A stretch of 12,317 nucleotides of DNA from an uncultured Lachnospiraceae bacterium (GTDB lineage Bacteria; Bacillota; Clostridia; Lachnospirales; Lachnospiraceae): assembly GCA_934351765.1 (NCBI GenBank), contig CAKRJM010000047.1:1-12317 (forward strand), given 5' to 3'. Within the stretch, counting starts at the first letter, position 1. Each line of letters opens with the position of its first letter. The notes under the pieces are model-generated. The model had not been told where the DNA came from, did no database searches, and was given only the letters and a program-made list of their open reading frames with translations. Made by a program: the position numbers and the translations under genes. Positions 5,831 through 12,317 of the stretch are shown here, piece by piece.

Positions 5831-6630
5831 TGAGTGAAGTTCCTGTACTGGAAGCAAAAGGCATTTGCAAATACTTCGGTGGTCTGAAGGCAGTAGAATC
5901 GGTTGATATGAAGATCATGAAGGGAGATGTCTTCGGCATTATCGGCCCTAACGGAGCCGGAAAGACAACCTTCTTTAACATGTGTACCGGTGTATATACC
6001 CCCACAAAGGGTGAGATCTTTCTTCAGGGAGAAAACATCACAAAGATGACTCCCGACCAGATCGCAAGAAAGAAGATGGCAAGAACCTTCCAGAACCTGC
6101 AGTTATTCAAGTTCATGAGCGTTCTGGATAATGTAAAGATCGGATGCCATACTCAGACGAAATCCAACATGGCGGACGCAATCCTCCATACAAAGAGATA
6201 TAAGGCAGACGAAAAATATGCGGTAGAGAAGAGCCTGGAGATCCTGGAATCCATCGGACTGGCAGATTACAAGGATACCATGGCAGGCAACCTGGCTTAC
6301 GGTATGCAGAGAAAGGTTGAGATTGCCAGAGCGCTGGCTCTTGACCCGGTGATCCTGCTTCTCGATGAGCCTGCTGCCGGCATGAATCCCAATGAGACCG
6401 AGTCTCTCCGTGAGTTTATTCTGATGCTGAATGAAAAGGGCTATACCATCGCAGTTATCGAGCATGATATGAAATTTATTATGAATTCCTGTAACAGAAT
6501 TCTGGTTCTGAACTTCGGTCAGAAGCTCTGCGAGGGAACACCTGATGAGATCAAGGCAAACAAGGAAGTCCAGGAGGCTTACTTCGGTAAGGGCATTGTT
6601 GCCGGAGAGGCGGTGAAAGTAAATGGCTGA
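5830..6630 (+). CDS. livG: LIV-type ABC transporter ATP-binding protein (LivG-like)
   Basis: This 266-residue ATPase is the first of two nucleotide-binding subunits that drive uptake. Walker A GPNGAGKTT is at 39-47, the Q-loop TFQNLQLF at 86-93, and the ABC signature LAYGMQRK at 155-162 (LivG proteins normally have LSYG/LAYG here). Walker B VILLLDEP is at 174-181, and the H-loop EHD at 211-213. The C-terminal FGKGIVAGE lies in the LivG-specific tail. All catalytic motifs are intact. I use the start at 5830, whose RBS is AAGGAGG and whose first base overlaps the LivM stop; a longer upstream frame repeats LivM in another frame. The gene overlaps livF by 8 nt. Confidence 0.95.
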   Translation: MSEVPVLEAKGICKYFGGLKAVESVDMKIMKGDVFGIIGPNGAGKTTFFNMCTGVYTPTKGEIFLQGENITKMTPDQIARKKMARTFQNLQLFKFMSVLDNVKIGCHTQTKSNMADAILHTKRYKADEKYAVEKSLEILESIGLADYKDTMAGNLAYGMQRKVEIARALALDPVILLLDEPAAGMNPNETESLREFILMLNEKGYTIAVIEHDMKFIMNSCNRILVLNFGQKLCEGTPDEIKANKEVQEAYFGKGIVAGEAVKVNG

Positions 6631-7348
6631 GACATTGTTAAAGGTTGAGAATCTGTCGGTAAACTATGGTTATATCATTGCACTGAGCAATGTAAATCTG
6701 GAGATCAATAAGGGTGAGATCGTTACCCTGATCGGTTCCAATGGCGCCGGAAAAACTTCTACGCTGATGGCGATCTCCAACCTGGTAGAGAAACGCCCCG
6801 GAAGCAAGATCACCTTCAAGGGCCAGGATATTACAAAGCTTCATGCAAACAAGATCGTTCACATGGGCATGTGTCACGTGCCGGAGGGACGTAAGATTTT
6901 CCCGGCTCTGTCCGTTTATGAAAACCTGCGGGCAGGTGCTCTTGGAAACAAGAATATGACAAAAGCAAAATTTCAGGAACTGGTGGAAGAGCAGTATACG
7001 CTGTTCCCCAGACTGAAGGAACGTTATAAGCAGGCAGGCGGAAGCTTATCCGGCGGCGAACAGCAGATGCTTGCGATTGCAAGAGGTCTGATGATGGATC
7101 CTGACATCGTGATGCTGGACGAGCCCTCCCTTGGTCTTGCCCCCATTGTCATCGAAGATATCTTCGAACTGATCGTAAAGATCCGGGACATGGGAAAAAC
7201 AATTTTGCTGATCGAGCAGAATGCATCGGTTGCGCTTTCCATTGCAGACCGTGGTTATGTAATGGAAACTGGAAACATTACACTCCAGGGAACCGGTCAG
7301 GAACTGCTTGTGAACCCCGAGGTAAAGAAAGCTTACCTGGGTGCATAA
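6623..7348 (+). CDS. livF: LIV-type ABC transporter ATP-binding protein (LivF-like)
   Basis: This is the second ATPase of the importer, 241 residues. Walker A GSNGAGKTS is at 38-46, the ABC signature LSGGEQQ at 142-148, and Walker B IVMLDEP at 162-168, followed by the LivF-typical SLGLAP (169-174). The stretch LIEQNASVALSIADRGYVMETG (196-217) carries the EQN in place of the usual H-loop histidine, as is normal in LivF. The start lies inside the end of livG (8-nt overlap) with only a weak upstream GAGG, so its translation probably depends on ribosomes leaving livG. It is the last transporter gene; a strong hairpin separates it from the desulfidase. Confidence 0.95.
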   Translation: MAETLLKVENLSVNYGYIIALSNVNLEINKGEIVTLIGSNGAGKTSTLMAISNLVEKRPGSKITFKGQDITKLHANKIVHMGMCHVPEGRKIFPALSVYENLRAGALGNKNMTKAKFQELVEEQYTLFPRLKERYKQAGGSLSGGEQQMLAIARGLMMDPDIVMLDEPSLGLAPIVIEDIFELIVKIRDMGKTILLIEQNASVALSIADRGYVMETGNITLQGTGQELLVNPEVKKAYLGA

Positions 7349-7374
7349 AAGTAACATATTATATTTACCCTATA

Positions 7375-7405
7375 CAGCGGCCCGCCTGAGCTTCAGGCGG
7401 GGCTG
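7375..7405 (+). other. Strong intercistronic hairpin between livF and the desulfidase gene
   Basis: CCCGCCTGA (7381-7389) and TCAGGCGGG (7393-7401) form a 9-bp perfect stem with a 3-nt loop. It is extended by CAGC (7375-7378) and GCTG (7402-7405) across a GG bulge. The following sequence is CGGTCTGTATGG, with no U-tract, so it is probably an mRNA boundary or attenuator rather than a full terminator. No promoter is evident between it and the next gene. Confidence 0.6.
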
Positions 7406-7453
7406 CGGTCTGTATGGAACATTTCTGACAGGAAAGGAAAGAGGTACTAAAGT

Positions 7454-8722
7454 ATGGAAAGGAACATTTACGACAACTATCTGACAATTTTAAAGGCAGA
7501 GCTGTTGCCCGCCATGGGCTGTACGGAGCCCATTGCCGTGGCATTCGCAGCAGCCAAGGCAAGGGCTGTACTGGGCAAGATGCCTGAACGTATGGACATG
7601 TATTGCAGCGGCAATATCGTGAAAAACGTAAAAGGCGTAGTAGTTCCCAATTCCGGCGGACAGATGGGTATCGACGTGGCAGCTGTTTTAGGTGTTGTCG
7701 GCGGTCGGGAAGATCTGGAGCTGGAAGTTGTGAACAGTGTAACCGAAGAGCAGAGTGAAAAGACAAGAGATCTGGTAAAATCCGGTATGTGCGACTGCCA
7801 TCTTCAGGAGGGTGAAGAAAATCTTTACATCCGCGCCGAAGTATTTGCGGGAGAGGAAAGCGCCATTGTTGAAGTAAAGACAAAGCACAATCATATTTCC
7901 AGAATCGAGAAGAACGGAAAGGTTCTGTTTTCTCAGGATGATCTGGAGGCCGGATCCCAGGGCGACAAGAGCAAGCTGAACCTGAAAGACATTTATGAGT
8001 TTGCAAACACCGTAGAGCTGGAGGATGTAAAGCCTCTGATGCAGCGTCAGCTGGATTATAATGAAGCCATCGCAAAAGAAGGCCTTGCAAATCCCTGGGG
8101 CTCCATGGTCGGACAGACACTTCTGGAGGTAAACGGTGATTCAGACTGGAGGATCAAGGCAAAAGCCATGGCAGCGGCAGGCTCTGATGCCCGTATGAGC
8201 GGCTGTGCACTTCCCGTTGTGATCAACTCCGGAAGCGGAAATCAGGGAATTACTGTCAGCATGCCCATCTTAGTCTATGCAAAAAAGGTTGGCTGTTCGG
8301 AAGAAAAAATGCTGCGCGCACTGACTCTGGCAAACCTCCTTTCCTTACATCAGAAACGTTACATCGGCAACCTGTCTGCTTACTGTGGTGCAACCAGCGC
8401 CGGATGCTCCGCAGCCTGCGGTATTGCTTACATTGACGGAGCATCTCTGGATGTGATCGGCCATACCATTATTAATGCCATCAGCACCATCGGCGGCATG
8501 GTATGTGACGGTGCAAAGTCCTCCTGTGCATCAAAGATTGCAAGTGCTGTGGATGCAGGTCTTCTGGGCTATGAGCTGGCCAAGAGAGACCGGAGCTTCA
8601 AGCCCGGCGAAGGCATGGTCGTAGAAGATATGGAACAGACCATCCGCAACATTGGACGTATGGGACGTGAAGGAATGAAATCCACTGATGTGGAGATCCT
8701 GAACATCATGCTTGGAAAATAA
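7454..8722 (+). CDS. L-cysteine desulfidase family protein (UPF0597/CyuA, serine dehydratase alpha-like)
   Basis: The 422-residue cytosolic protein belongs to the UPF0597/COG3681 family. Members include the E. coli cysteine desulfidase CyuA (YhaM) and the archaeal [4Fe-4S] L-cysteine desulfidase, which splits L-cysteine into pyruvate, ammonia and sulfide. The N-terminal LLPAMGCTEPIAVAFAAAKA (17-36) with Cys23 is the family signature. NSGSGNQG (258-265) is the conserved glycine-rich loop. Cys311 (SAYCGATSAGC), Cys351 (GMVCDG) and Cys358 (SSCASK), spaced 40 and 7, fit the cluster-ligand pattern of the family and of L-serine dehydratase alpha chains; Cys23 could be a further ligand or catalytic. 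A GAGG-containing RBS is 9 nt before the ATG. As the last gene of the importer operon it suggests that the imported compound yields cysteine. Serine or another thiol amino acid is a possible alternative substrate. Confidence 0.88.
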   Translation: MERNIYDNYLTILKAELLPAMGCTEPIAVAFAAAKARAVLGKMPERMDMYCSGNIVKNVKGVVVPNSGGQMGIDVAAVLGVVGGREDLELEVVNSVTEEQSEKTRDLVKSGMCDCHLQEGEENLYIRAEVFAGEESAIVEVKTKHNHISRIEKNGKVLFSQDDLEAGSQGDKSKLNLKDIYEFANTVELEDVKPLMQRQLDYNEAIAKEGLANPWGSMVGQTLLEVNGDSDWRIKAKAMAAAGSDARMSGCALPVVINSGSGNQGITVSMPILVYAKKVGCSEEKMLRALTLANLLSLHQKRYIGNLSAYCGATSAGCSAACGIAYIDGASLDVIGHTIINAISTIGGMVCDGAKSSCASKIASAVDAGLLGYELAKRDRSFKPGEGMVVEDMEQTIRNIGRMGREGMKSTDVEILNIMLGK

Positions 8723-8737
8723 GAGGTTCTGAGTCTG

Positions 8738-8755
8738 CGGTTTTGGGGAAAACCG
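8738..8755 (+). other. Short hairpin after the desulfidase gene
   Basis: CGGTTTT (8738-8744) and AAAACCG (8749-8755) form a 7-bp stem with a GGGG loop. A second small hairpin, TGCCT-GAAC-AGGCA with TTTT after it (8788-8805), follows. With the main terminator at 8825 they make a run of three stems in the operon's 3' region. Confidence 0.5.
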
Positions 8756-8824
8756 GAGAAACAGAAACTTAAAAGTTTGTTCGTGGGTGCCTGAACAGGC
8801 ATTTTGGGGAAGGTATATGGATAG

Positions 8825-8850
8825 GGACGCCTGGAAACAGGCGTCCTTTT
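8825..8850 (+). terminator. Rho-independent terminator of the importer-desulfidase operon
   Basis: GGACGCCTG (8825-8833), a GAAA tetraloop, CAGGCGTCC (8838-8846) and TTTT (8847-8850) form a textbook intrinsic terminator. It separates the operon from gpmI. Confidence 0.9.
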
Positions 8851-8883
8851 GGTATCTGCAGGAAAGATTTTCTGCATCGGGGC

Positions 8884-8912
8884 TTGCGTCGGACAAAAAA
8901 ATAAGGTACAAT
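8884..8912 (+). promoter_or_regulatory. Probable promoter of gpmI
   Basis: TTGCGT (8884-8889) is followed after 17 bp by TACAAT (8907-8912, 5/6 match). The -35 box is weak (3/6). Its place between the operon terminator and gpmI makes it the best candidate; transcription would start near 8919. Confidence 0.55.
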
Positions 8913-8957
8913 GCACGGTGGAAACAAACGGTTTCATTTGGAAAACCATAGAGATAA

Positions 8958-8962
8958 AGGAG
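8958..8962 (+). promoter_or_regulatory. Ribosome binding site deciding the gpmI start
   Basis: AGGAG ends 1 nt before an in-frame ATG at 8964 but 7 nt before the ATG at 8970. The spacing selects 8970, which also gives the usual MSKKPTVLMILDG start. Confidence 0.8.
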
Positions 8963-8969
8963 AATGATT

Positions 8970-10520
8970 ATGAGTAAAAAACCTACGGTACTGATGATCC
9001 TCGATGGATACGGCCTCAATGACCGCCATGACGGCAACGCCGTATATGAAGCAAAGACTCCGGTTATGGATGCGTTAATGAAGGACTGTCCTTTTGTAAA
9101 GGGCAATGCGAGCGGTCTGGCAGTGGGACTTCCCGACGGACAGATGGGCAACTCTGAGGTTGGTCATATGAATATGGGCGCAGGCCGGATCGTATATCAG
9201 GATCTTACCAGAATCACCAAGGAGATCCAGGACGGCGATTTCTTTAAGAACGAAGCGTTTGCCGAAGCTGTGGCAAACTGCAAGAAGAATGATTCTGCCC
9301 TTCACCTGTACGGACTGGTTTCTGACGGCGGCGTGCACAGCCATATCACCCATATCTTCGGTCTTCTGGAGCTGGCTAAGAGAGAGGGACTTTCCAAGGT
9401 ATATGTTCACTGCTTCCTGGACGGCCGTGATACCCCGCCGGCTTCCGGAAAGGATTATGTGGCACAGCTGGTAGAGAAGATGAACGAGCTTGGTGTCGGT
9501 AAGGTGGCTTCCGTAAGCGGCCGTTACTATGCCATGGACCGTGATAACCGCTGGGATCGTGTAGAGCTTGCCTACAAGGCACTCACCAGGGGTGAGGGCA
9601 AGACGGGAACCGATCCGGTAAAACTGATCCAGGATTCCTACGATGAGGGTGTGACCGATGAGTTCGTAGTTCCCACGGTTGTAATGGAAAACGGCGCGCC
9701 TGTGGCGACCATCAAGACCGGCGATTCCGTGATCTTCTTTAACTTCCGTCCCGACCGCGCAAGAGAGCTGACCAGAGTGTTCTGTGCCGATGAGTTTGAC
9801 GGCTTTGACCGCGGCGAGAGGGTAGTGACTACCTATGTCTGCTTCACCGAATATGATGTGACCATTCCAAACAAGCTGGTTGCCTTCCATAAAGTAGAGA
9901 TTACCAATACCTTTGGTGAATTTCTGGCTGCAAAGCATATGACCCAGGCAAGAATTGCTGAGACTGAGAAATATGCCCACGTAACCTTTTTCTTCAATGG
10001 AGGCGTGGAGGCACCTAACGCAGGAGAAGACCGGATTCTGGTAAAATCCCCCAAGGTTGCGACTTATGATCTCCAGCCGGAGATGAGCGCCTATGAGGTA
10101 TGCGATAAGCTGACTGGCGCAATCCGTTCCGGAAAGTATGATGTGATCATTATTAACTTCGCAAATCCGGATATGGTTGGTCATACCGGTGTGGAAGCAG
10201 CTGCTATCAAGGCTGTGGAAACGGTAGATGAGTGTGTCGGAAAGGCTGTGGAGGCAATAAAGGAAGTGAACGGCCAGATGTTCATCTGTGCAGATCATGG
10301 AAATGCAGAGCAGCTGGTGGATTATGAGACCGGAGAGCCTTACACTGCTCATACCACAAACCCTGTTCCGTTCATTCTGGTAAATGCAGATCCTGCTTAC
10401 AGTCTGAGAGAGGGCGGCTGTCTGGCAGACATCGCACCGACGCTGATCGAGCTTATGGGACTGGAGCAGCCTAAGGAAATGACCGGAAAATCCCTGCTGG
10501 TGAGAAAACAGGCAGATTAA
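8970..10520 (+). CDS. gpmI: 2,3-bisphosphoglycerate-independent phosphoglycerate mutase
   Basis: This cytosolic glycolytic enzyme interconverts 3- and 2-phosphoglycerate through a phosphoserine intermediate, using two metal ions (usually Mn). At 516 residues it is full length. The metal-binding LDGYG has Asp12 (11-15), and the catalytic Ser62 lies in MGNSEVGHMNMGAGR (59-73). Substrate-site motifs follow in order: GVHSHI (121-126), DGRDTPP (151-157), SGRYYAMDRDNRWDR (183-197) and FRPDRARE (259-266). The remaining metal-site residues are in NPDMVGHTG (399-407), ADHGN (441-445) and AHTTNPVP (460-467). It acts just after pgk in glycolysis yet lies beyond the inserted importer module, with its own promoter and a strong terminator. 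All catalytic residues are present. Confidence 0.98.
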   Translation: MSKKPTVLMILDGYGLNDRHDGNAVYEAKTPVMDALMKDCPFVKGNASGLAVGLPDGQMGNSEVGHMNMGAGRIVYQDLTRITKEIQDGDFFKNEAFAEAVANCKKNDSALHLYGLVSDGGVHSHITHIFGLLELAKREGLSKVYVHCFLDGRDTPPASGKDYVAQLVEKMNELGVGKVASVSGRYYAMDRDNRWDRVELAYKALTRGEGKTGTDPVKLIQDSYDEGVTDEFVVPTVVMENGAPVATIKTGDSVIFFNFRPDRARELTRVFCADEFDGFDRGERVVTTYVCFTEYDVTIPNKLVAFHKVEITNTFGEFLAAKHMTQARIAETEKYAHVTFFFNGGVEAPNAGEDRILVKSPKVATYDLQPEMSAYEVCDKLTGAIRSGKYDVIIINFANPDMVGHTGVEAAAIKAVETVDECVGKAVEAIKEVNGQMFICADHGNAEQLVDYETGEPYTAHTTNPVPFILVNADPAYSLREGGCLADIAPTLIELMGLEQPKEMTGKSLLVRKQAD

Positions 10521-10583
10521 AGCGGAATTGAAAATCATAGTTTTTAGTTTCATAGGATGCAGTTTCCTGAGAAATAAAAGAAG

Positions 10584-10628
10584 CGCCTGTCCGGCGGCTC
10601 CAGATGGAGAAACCGGGCAGGCGTTTTT
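10584..10628. terminator. Bidirectional terminator between gpmI and the sugar-phosphate kinase
   Basis: CGCCTGTCCGG (10584-10594) pairs with CCGGGCAGGCG (10613-10623), with one G-U pair, and encloses a smaller CTCC-AGAT-GGAG stem. TTTTT (10624-10628) follows on the plus strand, and CTTCTTTTATTTC follows on the minus strand, so it can end both convergent transcripts. Confidence 0.9.
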
Positions 10629-10647
10629 ACTTAAAAATCCGGAAAAT

Positions 10648-11583
10648 TTATAAATAAGTCAAGTTCACTTCTTTTACCAGCTCATCTACCAGCTCTCTTG
10701 CGGGCGGCTTTGTTCCGATGGTGGTGCAGGCACCCGCGGAGGCGGCGATGGCCAGCTTTGCGGAGTCTTCATAGGGAAGCTCTGTGTCCAGTCCATAAGC
10801 CAGGGCGGCTAACATGGCATCACCCGATCCGACTGTGGAGTGGGCCTGGATCTGGATACCGCTGACCGTAAACACCCTGTTGTGATCCAGAAAAACAGCG
10901 CCGTTTTGTCCGCGGGAGACCGCGATGGTATTGATTCCCTTTCCTAAAAGCTCTTTTCCAAGATCCACGATGGTGTCGGTGGAAAGCTCGCCTTCAAGAC
11001 CGAACAGACCGGCAAGCTCAAAGACGTTGGGCTTGATCAGAAATGGTTTTGCCTTGATGGATTCCTTCAGCAGATCGCCGGAGGCATCGATCATGACGGT
11101 TGCCTGGCGCTTCCGCAGTTTTCTGGTCAGATACGCATAAATATCTCTTGGAACACTGGCGGGGACGCTGCCGGAGAATGCAAAGATTGAAGAGGGGCGT
11201 GCCAGCTCCTCCAGATTTTTTACCAGAGCATCGATGTTCTGCCGGGTGATCTCCGGGCCTGGTTCGTTAAACTCGGTTACAAAGCCCTTTTTTGTGGTAT
11301 CGACTACTTTGATGTTGGTGCGTGTTTCACCGTCGATATGAATAAAATCGTGGCCGATATCCATATCCTCCAGCGCATGCTCGATCATATGGCCGGAGTT
11401 TCCCCCAAGAAAACCGGTAGCGATGGTGGAGCCGCCCAGGGCATGAATGGTTTTTGATACGTTGATGCCTTTTCCGCCGGCGTCCTGGATGACTTTTGTG
11501 ACCCGGTGGACACTTCCGGCCTGAAATCCGTTTACATCCAGCGTTTTGTCGATGGCCGGATTCATTGTGACTGTGATTATCAT
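10648..11583 (-). CDS. fruK: PfkB-family sugar-phosphate kinase, 1-phosphofructokinase type
   Basis: The 311-residue cytosolic kinase matches the hexose-phosphate kinase branch of the PfkB/ribokinase superfamily (1-phosphofructokinase or tagatose-6-phosphate kinase). It opens with MIITVTMNPAIDKTL, whose Asp12 contacts substrate. GGKGINVSKTIHALGG (36-51) is the sugar-binding block, TRTNIKV (88-94) is typical of phosphorylated-sugar kinases, and KPNVFEL is at 184-190. The ATP-site anion hole is STVGSGDAM (249-257) with catalytic Asp255; most relatives read NTVGAGD, a mild variation. GGGAGAGG just upstream of the ATG supports the start. FruK uses fructose 1-phosphate and ATP to make fructose 1,6-bisphosphate. 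No fructose PTS gene is adjacent in the window, so LacC-like activity cannot be excluded. It is convergent with gpmI and divergent from the iron-sulfur scaffold gene. Confidence 0.85.
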   Translation of the reverse strand: MIITVTMNPAIDKTLDVNGFQAGSVHRVTKVIQDAGGKGINVSKTIHALGGSTIATGFLGGNSGHMIEHALEDMDIGHDFIHIDGETRTNIKVVDTTKKGFVTEFNEPGPEITRQNIDALVKNLEELARPSSIFAFSGSVPASVPRDIYAYLTRKLRKRQATVMIDASGDLLKESIKAKPFLIKPNVFELAGLFGLEGELSTDTIVDLGKELLGKGINTIAVSRGQNGAVFLDHNRVFTVSGIQIQAHSTVGSGDAMLAALAYGLDTELPYEDSAKLAIAASAGACTTIGTKPPARELVDELVKEVNLTYL

Positions 11584-11762
11584 ATTACCTCTCCCATCTG
11601 AATTGTGAAGATGTTGGTTGGGTCATTCCGGCATTTTGAGGGTTTCTTATGCGCAGAATGGTTCCATATTGTCTATATTTTATCATATTGCCGAAATAAG
11701 GGAAAGAGATTCTTTTCAATTTATCTAATTTTTAAGGGAAAAATATCTGGACTAATTCGCGG

Positions 11763-11791
11763 TTTTGTGAGAAAATATAACAGAATATGAT
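11763..11791 (+). promoter_or_regulatory. Possible promoter of the iron-sulfur scaffold gene
   Basis: TATGAT (11786-11791) is a good -10 box. Upstream the best -35 options are TTTTGT (11763-11768, 17-bp spacing, weak) or TTGTGA (11765-11770, 15-bp spacing). The 244-nt spacer from 11584 is very AT-rich and must also hold the minus-strand promoter of the kinase gene. For that one I see only a weak option: TAAAAT on the minus strand, with a poor -35. Confidence 0.4.
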
Positions 11792-11798
11792 GTTGAAT

Positions 11799-11812
11799 AG
11801 AATATATATTCT
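11799..11812. promoter_or_regulatory. Perfect AT-rich palindrome before the iron-sulfur scaffold gene
   Basis: AGAATAT-ATATTCT is a 14-bp perfect palindrome just after the candidate -10 box and just before the RBS (AAAGGAG, 11814-11820). CAGAATAT at 11781-11788 is a second copy of its left arm plus one base, also able to pair with ATATTCTG (11806-11813). The position suits a repressor site or a small leader hairpin. Which regulator uses it is unknown. Confidence 0.4.
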
Positions 11813-11827
11813 GAAAGGAGTCTTAAC

Positions 11828-12317
11828 ATGATTTATTCACGCGAAGTAGAAGAAATGTGTCCCGTTGCTCAGGGCGTTCATCACGGCGCTGCTCCGATCC
11901 CGGAGGAAGCAAAATGGGTTCAGGCCAAAGAGGTAAAGGATATTTCCGGTTTTACCCATGGTGTGGGCTGGTGTGCTCCTCAGCAGGGCGCCTGCAAGCT
12001 GTCCCTGAACGTAAAGGACGGTATTATCCAGGAAGCGCTTGTTGAGACCATCGGATGTTCCGGTATGACTCACTCCGCAGCTATGGCAGCAGAGATTCTT
12101 CCCGGCCTGACCGTTATGGAAGCTCTGAACACAGACCTTGTATGTGATGCCATCAATACAGCAATGAGAGAGCTGTTCCTTCAGATCGTATACGGCAGAA
12201 GCCAGAGTGCATTCTCCGAAGAAGGTCTTGCAATCGGCGCCGGTCTTGAGGACCTTGGCAAGGGTCTTCGTTCCCAGGTTGGTACCATGTACGGTACTCT
12301 GAAGAAGGGTCCCCGTT
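11828..12317 (+). CDS. NifU/IscU-like iron-sulfur cluster scaffold protein (partial, runs off the right edge)
   Basis: The frame is open from the ATG at 11828 to the window end, 163 codons without a stop, so the C-terminus is missing. AAAGGAG lies 7 nt before the ATG. The central stretch VETIGCSGMTHSAAMAAEILPGLTVMEAL (72-100) resembles the NifU_N/IscU core, where a Gly-Cys is followed by a Ser/Ala-rich helix and a 'G.t..ea' turn. Cys77 would be the conserved cluster ligand, with Cys49 (GWCAP), Cys56 and Cys106 as further candidates; Cys11 is N-terminal. Related clostridial proteins are annotated as iron-sulfur assembly scaffolds. They differ from classic IscU in carrying an N-terminal extension and lacking the CGD motif. 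The nearby UPF0597 desulfidase is itself a likely Fe-S enzyme, but a link is speculative. Confidence 0.75.
   Translation, partial: MIYSREVEEMCPVAQGVHHGAAPIPEEAKWVQAKEVKDISGFTHGVGWCAPQQGACKLSLNVKDGIIQEALVETIGCSGMTHSAAMAAEILPGLTVMEALNTDLVCDAINTAMRELFLQIVYGRSQSAFSEEGLAIGAGLEDLGKGLRSQVGTMYGTLKKGPR

Noticed and set aside
7365..8120. 251-codon open frame on the minus strand opposite the desulfidase gene
   Set aside because: Arg/Pro/Leu/Cys-rich translation without family motifs; a by-product of GC-biased third positions in the plus-strand gene.
8919..8940. GAAAC/GTTTC inverted repeat before gpmI as a CcpA (cre) site
   Set aside because: It fails the cre consensus at core positions on both strands; chance or a minor leader stem is more likely.
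8964..8969. ATG at 8964 as the gpmI start
   Set aside because: Only 1 nt from the AGGAG box; the ATG at 8970 has 7-nt spacing and gives the conserved N-terminus.
9075..10553. 492-codon open frame on the minus strand opposite gpmI
   Set aside because: It mirrors gpmI, which has all catalytic motifs, an RBS and a promoter. The antisense protein is Cys/His/Ile-rich with no recognisable motif, as expected from the codon bias of the real gene.

Overview
The window looks like a chromosomal segment of an anaerobic Firmicute, most likely a Lachnospiraceae gut clostridium (Enterocloster/Lachnoclostridium-like; the genus is a guess). The grounds are moderate G+C, strong AGGAGG-type ribosome binding sites, sigma-A promoters, a substrate-binding lipoprotein with the Glu/Thr/Lys/Ala-rich linker common in this family, and clostridial-type pgk, tpiA and gpmI genes. 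Every gene reads as intact, apart from the two cut by the window edges. I see no tRNA, rRNA, CRISPR array or insertion sequence.

Layout. (1) Positions 1-1054 hold the end of pgk, a 222-nt spacer packed with nested inverted repeats, and tpiA. A strong hairpin at 1096-1137 separates tpiA from the convergent regulator gene. (2) Positions 1161-8722 form a self-contained transport and catabolism module. A minus-strand GntR/FCD regulator (1161-1787) is divergent from a plus-strand operon: an ATC-hydrolase-like enzyme, a lipoprotein solute receptor, two LIV-type permeases, two LIV-type ATPases and a CyuA/UPF0597-type cysteine desulfidase. Both divergent promoters have near-consensus -35/-10 boxes 17 bp apart, and a perfect palindrome sits on the regulator's predicted transcription start. 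(3) A terminator at 8825-8850 closes the operon. Positions 8970-10520 are gpmI, with its own promoter. (4) A bidirectional terminator separates gpmI from a convergent minus-strand PfkB-family sugar-phosphate kinase (1-phosphofructokinase type). (5) A 244-nt AT-rich divergent spacer leads to a NifU/IscU-like iron-sulfur scaffold gene that runs off the right edge.

How the genes may work together. pgk, tpiA and gpmI are successive lower-glycolysis genes that are often adjacent in clostridia. Here a roughly 7.9-kb module lies between tpiA and gpmI. The most interesting reading of that module is a sulfur amino-acid scavenging system. The LIV-type ABC importer would take up a cysteine derivative, possibly a thiazoline such as 2-aminothiazoline-4-carboxylate or a related compound. 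The PF14196-like hydrolase would open or hydrolyse it, and the desulfidase would split the resulting L-cysteine into pyruvate, ammonia and sulfide, all under the divergent GntR regulator. The gene order is seen directly, the family calls come from recognised motifs, and the substrate and pathway are inference.
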